Both the position numbers and the translations under genes were made by a program. A stretch of 8,388 nt of DNA, taken from Phocaeicola_A sp964432715 (GTDB lineage: Bacteria > Bacteroidota > Bacteroidia > Bacteroidales > Bacteroidaceae). Positions 6,112 to 8,388 of the stretch are shown here, one piece after another (the stretch's first letter is position 1; each line of letters opens with the position of its first letter). The stretch lies in contig CAYSOW010000090.1 of NCBI GenBank assembly GCA_964432715.1, positions 1 through 8,388 of the forward strand, in the 5' to 3' direction. The notes below the pieces were generated by a model. It did no database searches and was not told where the DNA came from. It saw only the letters and a list, made by a program, of their open reading frames with translations.

Positions 6112-6798
6112 TTATTCCACTTCACTGATCTTCCATACATTATAAGAGATCGACTCGTCATACACGTCCACCTGCTCGCGACGCTTGATATACTTCACCA
6201 CCCGAATGGTGACCGGCAAGAGAATAATCTCATAAACCGTCTTCGCCACCGCTTGGAAAAGCATCATCTGACAAAGGCGCGGCCAATCCATCAATCCACC
6301 GAAAGCAATCGGGAAGAAGATGAGCGAATCAGCCCCCTCGCCCGCCAACGTAGAGAGAATGGCACGAGCCGAGAAGTTGCGGCCTTGTGAAGCCACCTTC
6401 ATCTTACTCATCACATACGCGTTCAGGAAAGAGCCCACCACGAAAGCAATCAGGCTGGCCGCAGCAATACGCGGTGTCAGTCCGAAGACAAAGCGGAAAG
6501 CCTCATCACCCTGCCACGACGGATCGGCAGGAAGCCAGATGGCCACTTGAGTCAATACAACAATCAGGAAATTCATCAGGAAACCCATCCAAATGATGAG
6601 TCGCGCTTTACGATAGCCCCACACCTCCGCGATGCAGTCATTCAAGATATACGAGATGGGGAAAACGAGTAGTCCGGCAGCTACGGGGACTCCACCAATG
6701 AGACACACTTTGGTCTCCAAGAGATTGGAGGCCACCAGACACACACAAAACACGATTCCTATCACCATGAAGGAAACGGATACATTTTGATTCTTCAT
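6112..6798 (-). CDS. yhhQ: Queuosine precursor transporter, YhhQ family (Vut_1/DUF165)
   Basis: Inner-membrane protein of the family that imports preQ0 and preQ1; E. coli YhhQ is the studied example. With the ATG at 6798 it has 228 residues and about six hydrophobic segments (near 9-24, 33-53, 68-89, 111-130, 158-170, 177-200). Family marks are FPISYILND-x3-E-x2-G (46-61), GEGADSLIFFPIAF (153-166) and K-x2-YE-x4-P (186-195). An ATG at 6894 is in frame and would add 32 residues, but a -7 box lies at 6879-6872, inside that extension, and the extension overlaps a folded leader. I therefore reject it. First gene of the unit with queC, and probably controlled by the preQ1-I-like leader. Transport direction and ligand are inferred from the family and context. 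Confidence 0.93.
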   Translation of the reverse strand: MKNQNVSVSFMVIGIVFCVCLVASNLLETKVCLIGGVPVAAGLLVFPISYILNDCIAEVWGYRKARLIIWMGFLMNFLIVVLTQVAIWLPADPSWQGDEAFRFVFGLTPRIAAASLIAFVVGSFLNAYVMSKMKVASQGRNFSARAILSTLAGEGADSLIFFPIAFGGLMDWPRLCQMMLFQAVAKTVYEIILLPVTIRVVKYIKRREQVDVYDESISYNVWKISEVE

Positions 6799-6801
6799 TT
6801 T

Positions 6802-6834
6802 CTTGTTTTTTACGAGGTTAATGCAAGCACTCGC
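6802..6834 (-). promoter_or_regulatory. preQ1-I riboswitch controlling yhhQ-queC
   Basis: The minus-strand leader folds in the H-type pseudoknot order of class I preQ1 aptamers. P1 is GCGAG (6834-6830) with CUCGU (6816-6812). The loop reads UG, then CUUG (6827-6824), then C6823, then AUUAAC. A tail of six A's (6811-6806) follows, then CAAG (6805-6802), which pairs with CUUG to form P2. The known B. subtilis aptamer has the same order: P1, UU, CUAG, C, short loop, P1', A-rich tail, CUA. C6823 corresponds to its ligand-pairing cytosine. The element ends 3 bases before the ATG at 6798 and its CAAG overlaps the only AAG-type ribosome binding site, so preQ1 binding should block translation. The gene it precedes is a preQ1/preQ0 transporter. 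The fold is seen; ligand and mechanism are inferred from family knowledge. Confidence 0.85.
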
Positions 6835-6851
6835 CACAGGATTCCCTGTGG
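6834..6851 (-). promoter_or_regulatory. Leader hairpin abutting the preQ1 aptamer
   Basis: CCACAGG (6851-6845) and CCUGUGG (6840-6834) form a perfect 7-pair stem with a GAAU loop. It ends at the first base of the aptamer P1, so the two helices could stack end to end or compete for G6834. No T-run follows it, so it is not a terminator. Confidence 0.6.
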
Positions 6852-6871
6852 GTAAAATAGTAATGCGGGCG

Positions 6872-6879
6872 CAAAGATA
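6872..6879 (-). promoter_or_regulatory. -7 box of the yhhQ-queC unit
   Basis: TATCTTTG on the minus strand is a perfect TAnnTTTG match and is identical to the -7 box of the ATPase gene at 1967-1974. Transcription would start near 6866, giving a leader of about 68 bases that contains the hairpin and the aptamer. No TTTG is found 19-21 bases upstream, so the -33 half is weak. Confidence 0.6.
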
Positions 6880-6956
6880 GGAAAAAGTTCCCATATTTGC
6901 ACCCGCTATTCACGTTTTTAACTACTCTTATTACATATAAGCCCGATTCCGGTCCT

Positions 6957-7628
6957 TTACGGACGAGCCGTGATGTGGAAACAGCCCTGCTTCAGTTCGT
7001 ACTTCACATAGCATGCCTCCGACTCGCGCAAATCGCGCAACACCTCAGAGAGCACCAGCTTGAGGGTGTCCGGACTCACATCCTGCATGGGGCGACCGTC
7101 GGGATGCTCCACCTTGACATAACGGTTGTAACTCAAATCGAACGTCGTGCCGTAGAAGTGAGCCGAGTTCTCACTGGCATTTCCGTTGCGCTGACGCAAG
7201 CGTCGCACATCCTCGCGGGTACGCAATACCGAAGTCACCAGCACCTTGTTCGGGTTCAAGCCCTTGCTCTGCAGCGAGTCGAGGAAGTTCTGACCGATGG
7301 TCTTTAATAAGGTATGCGCTTTCGGCACCAAAAAAGGAATGGAGTGCGTCAGCGAATCCACCGTGTAGAGGTCGCCACTCTCCAGTTCCTCCAGACTGCC
7401 GCGCATCGAGAGACTCTGCTCACGATTCTCCAACGGAGAGATGCCCAACTTCTTCGCCGCCGAAAGATGCGTATCATTGATATCAGGGAAACTGCGTTTA
7501 TAACTAATCACACCACGCACATTGTGCGGGTCGTTCATCACCATGGAATGGTCTTTCTTACAGCCGGCAAAACCGAATCCGCCGAGCAGTAACATACAGA
7601 GAGATAAGGAAATTGTTGTTTTCTTCAT
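6957..7628 (-). CDS. Lipoprotein with peptidase M15-like domain (DUF5715-like)
   Basis: A 223-residue exported lipoprotein. Residues 1-22 form a signal peptide (MKK, hydrophobic core) ending in the lipobox FAGC with lipidated Cys23; the following residues are KKD. The C-terminal half holds S-A-H-x2-G-x3-D (155-164) and F-H (217-218), giving His157, Asp164 and His218, which match the zinc-ligand layout of D-Ala-D-Ala peptidases of family M15 (VanY type). TSVLRT (132-137) also fits that fold. This suggests a cell-wall role in the periplasm or on the outer membrane. DUF5715 is recalled from memory, not searched. The ATG at 7628 is chosen because the signal peptide starts there and a full promoter lies just upstream; the frame stays open to 7832 but that stretch holds the promoter. 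Single gene, divergent from phoH. Confidence 0.85.
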   Translation of the reverse strand: MKKTTISLSLCMLLLGGFGFAGCKKDHSMVMNDPHNVRGVISYKRSFPDINDTHLSAAKKLGISPLENREQSLSMRGSLEELESGDLYTVDSLTHSIPFLVPKAHTLLKTIGQNFLDSLQSKGLNPNKVLVTSVLRTREDVRRLRQRNGNASENSAHFYGTTFDLSYNRYVKVEHPDGRPMQDVSPDTLKLVLSEVLRDLRESEACYVKYELKQGCFHITARP

Positions 7629-7663
7629 ACGCTTTACTGAGTGTTTTTTGTTCAGAATGGGTA

Positions 7664-7696
7664 CAAAGGTACGATATAAAAGTGAAACAGAACAAA
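7664..7696 (-). promoter_or_regulatory. Promoter of the M15-like lipoprotein gene
   Basis: On the minus strand TTTG (7696-7693), 21 bases, then TACCTTTG (7671-7664), matching both halves of the Bacteroidetes promoter. The start would be near 7657, about 28 bases before the ATG at 7628. This placement rules out in-frame upstream Met codons as starts. Confidence 0.75.
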
Positions 7697-7722
7697 TAAA
7701 ACCCCCATTAATTTTCATGGAT

Positions 7723-7746
7723 TTTGGGATTATTTTTATGCCCAAA
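7723..7746. promoter_or_regulatory. Inverted repeat between divergent promoters
   Basis: TTTGGG (7723-7728) and CCCAAA (7741-7746) are perfect inverted arms around 12 AT-rich bases. They lie between the lipoprotein promoter and the phoH -7 box. The arrangement fits a dimeric regulator site, but 6-base arms can occur by chance. Confidence 0.3.
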
Positions 7747-7772
7747 TAGCGAAAAAATTCAAAACGTTTAAC

Positions 7773-7780
7773 TACATTTG
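7773..7780 (+). promoter_or_regulatory. -7 box of phoH
   Basis: TACATTTG followed by CA fits TAnnTTTG. Transcription would begin near 7787, about 31 bases before the ATG at 7818. No TTTG lies at the proper -33 distance. The leader has no recognisable Shine-Dalgarno sequence. Confidence 0.55.
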
Positions 7781-7817
7781 CATCCGAATTAAAGCAAGTG
7801 TACAAGATTTTTTTTGA

Positions 7818-8388
7818 ATGATAGAGAAACATATTGTTTTAGAGGATACAGATCCTGTGATTTTTTATGGAGTAAATAATGCCAACTTTCAAATCATCAA
7901 GGCATTGTTTCCCAAACTGCGCATCGTGGCGCGCGACAACGTCATCCGGGTCATGGGTGACGAAGAGGAGATGTGCATGTTTGAAGAGTGCATCCTGGCC
8001 ATGGAGAAATATTGCGCACAATACAACGCGCTGACCGAGGAGGTGATTCTGGACATCGTGAAAGGCAAGAACCCGCAGCTGGAACCGGTGGGCAACGTGA
8101 TTGTCTACAGTGTCAACGGGCGCCCCATCACACCGCGCAGTGCCAATCAGACCAAGCTGGTGCAGGAGTTCGAGAAAAACGATATGATTTTCGCTACCGG
8201 TCCTGCCGGTTCGGGAAAGACGTACACCGCCATCGCACTGGCCGTACGCGCCCTAAAGAACAAGCAGATTAAAAAGATTATCTTGAGCCGCCCCGCTGTG
8301 GAGGCGGGCGAGAAGCTTGGGTTCCTGCCCGGAGACATGAAGGACAAGATTGACCCCTACTTGCAACCGCTGTATGATGCGCTGCAGG
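7818..8388 (+). CDS. phoH: PhoH-family ATPase, N-terminal part (cut by window end)
   Basis: Cytoplasmic P-loop ATPase of the PhoH/PhoL (YbeZ) family, linked to RNA metabolism and stress; biochemical role is not settled for the family. The first 190 codons are present and the frame is open at the window edge. Residues 1-105 form the N-terminal region with a KH-like IKALFPKLRIVARDN segment (27-41). The Walker A motif GPAGSGKT is at 128-135, followed by the family signature SRPAVEAGEKLGFLPGD (157-173). The Walker B part and C-terminus are missing; a whole protein is usually about 320 residues. The start at 7818 is the first Met after the -7 box and matches the family N-terminus. It is divergent from the lipoprotein gene with 189 bases between the starts. 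Confidence 0.95.
   Translation, partial: MIEKHIVLEDTDPVIFYGVNNANFQIIKALFPKLRIVARDNVIRVMGDEEEMCMFEECILAMEKYCAQYNALTEEVILDIVKGKNPQLEPVGNVIVYSVNGRPITPRSANQTKLVQEFEKNDMIFATGPAGSGKTYTAIALAVRALKNKQIKKIILSRPAVEAGEKLGFLPGDMKDKIDPYLQPLYDALQ

Noticed and set aside
6892..6899. Plus-strand CATATTTG as a promoter near the yhhQ leader
   Set aside because: It misses the TA of the -7 consensus, lacks a -33 element, and no plus-strand gene follows.
7629..7832. 68-residue N-terminal extension of the lipoprotein frame
   Set aside because: It would include the full promoter at 7664-7696 and would bury the signal peptide that begins at 7628.
1..8388. Mobile element, CRISPR array, phage or defence system
   Set aside because: No transposase, integrase, regular repeat-spacer pattern or defence domain was seen on either strand; the genes are ordinary chromosomal ones.

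Overview
The window looks like chromosome of a Bacteroidales bacterium, probably Bacteroides or a close relative. The upstream regions repeatedly carry the Bacteroidetes sigma-ABfr promoter pattern (TTTG, about 20 bases, TAnnTTTG). Ribosome binding sites are mostly weak or A-rich. The protein set (GlnRS, VTT/DedA protein, DUF5715-like lipoprotein, PhoH, YhhQ/QueC) fits that group. Coding regions are GC-richer than the AT-rich gaps. Assignment below family level is inference.

Layout. (1) 1-1937, minus strand: a P1B-2 zinc/cadmium/lead efflux ATPase with a His-rich N-terminus; its last residue or residues and stop codon lie just outside the window. It has its own promoter. (2) 2107-4484, minus: a two-gene unit, glnS followed 5 bases later by a DedA/VTT membrane protein. 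A GC-rich nested hairpin lies just past the dedA stop. (3) 4485-5268: a long gap. It holds the glnS leader, two plus-strand promoter candidates, a very good terminator that could delimit a small RNA of about 90 bases, then about 340 bases without a gene. (4) 5269-5359, minus: tRNA-Ser(CGA) with its own terminator. (5) 5416-6879, minus: a queuosine unit, the precursor transporter yhhQ followed by queC. Its leader has a promoter, a hairpin and a sequence that folds as a preQ1-I riboswitch ending 3 bases before the yhhQ start. (6) 6957-7628, minus: a lipoprotein with an M15-peptidase-like His/Asp/His pattern. (7) 7818-8388, plus: the first 190 codons of a PhoH-family ATPase, divergent from the lipoprotein gene.

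The main functional story is the queuosine unit. QueC makes preQ0, YhhQ-type proteins import preQ0/preQ1, and the aptamer would sense preQ1, the next intermediate, and close the ribosome entry site. The other genes are core or stress functions (metal efflux, tRNA charging, lipid-carrier recycling, RNA-linked ATPase). I saw no insertion sequence, CRISPR array, phage gene or defence system.
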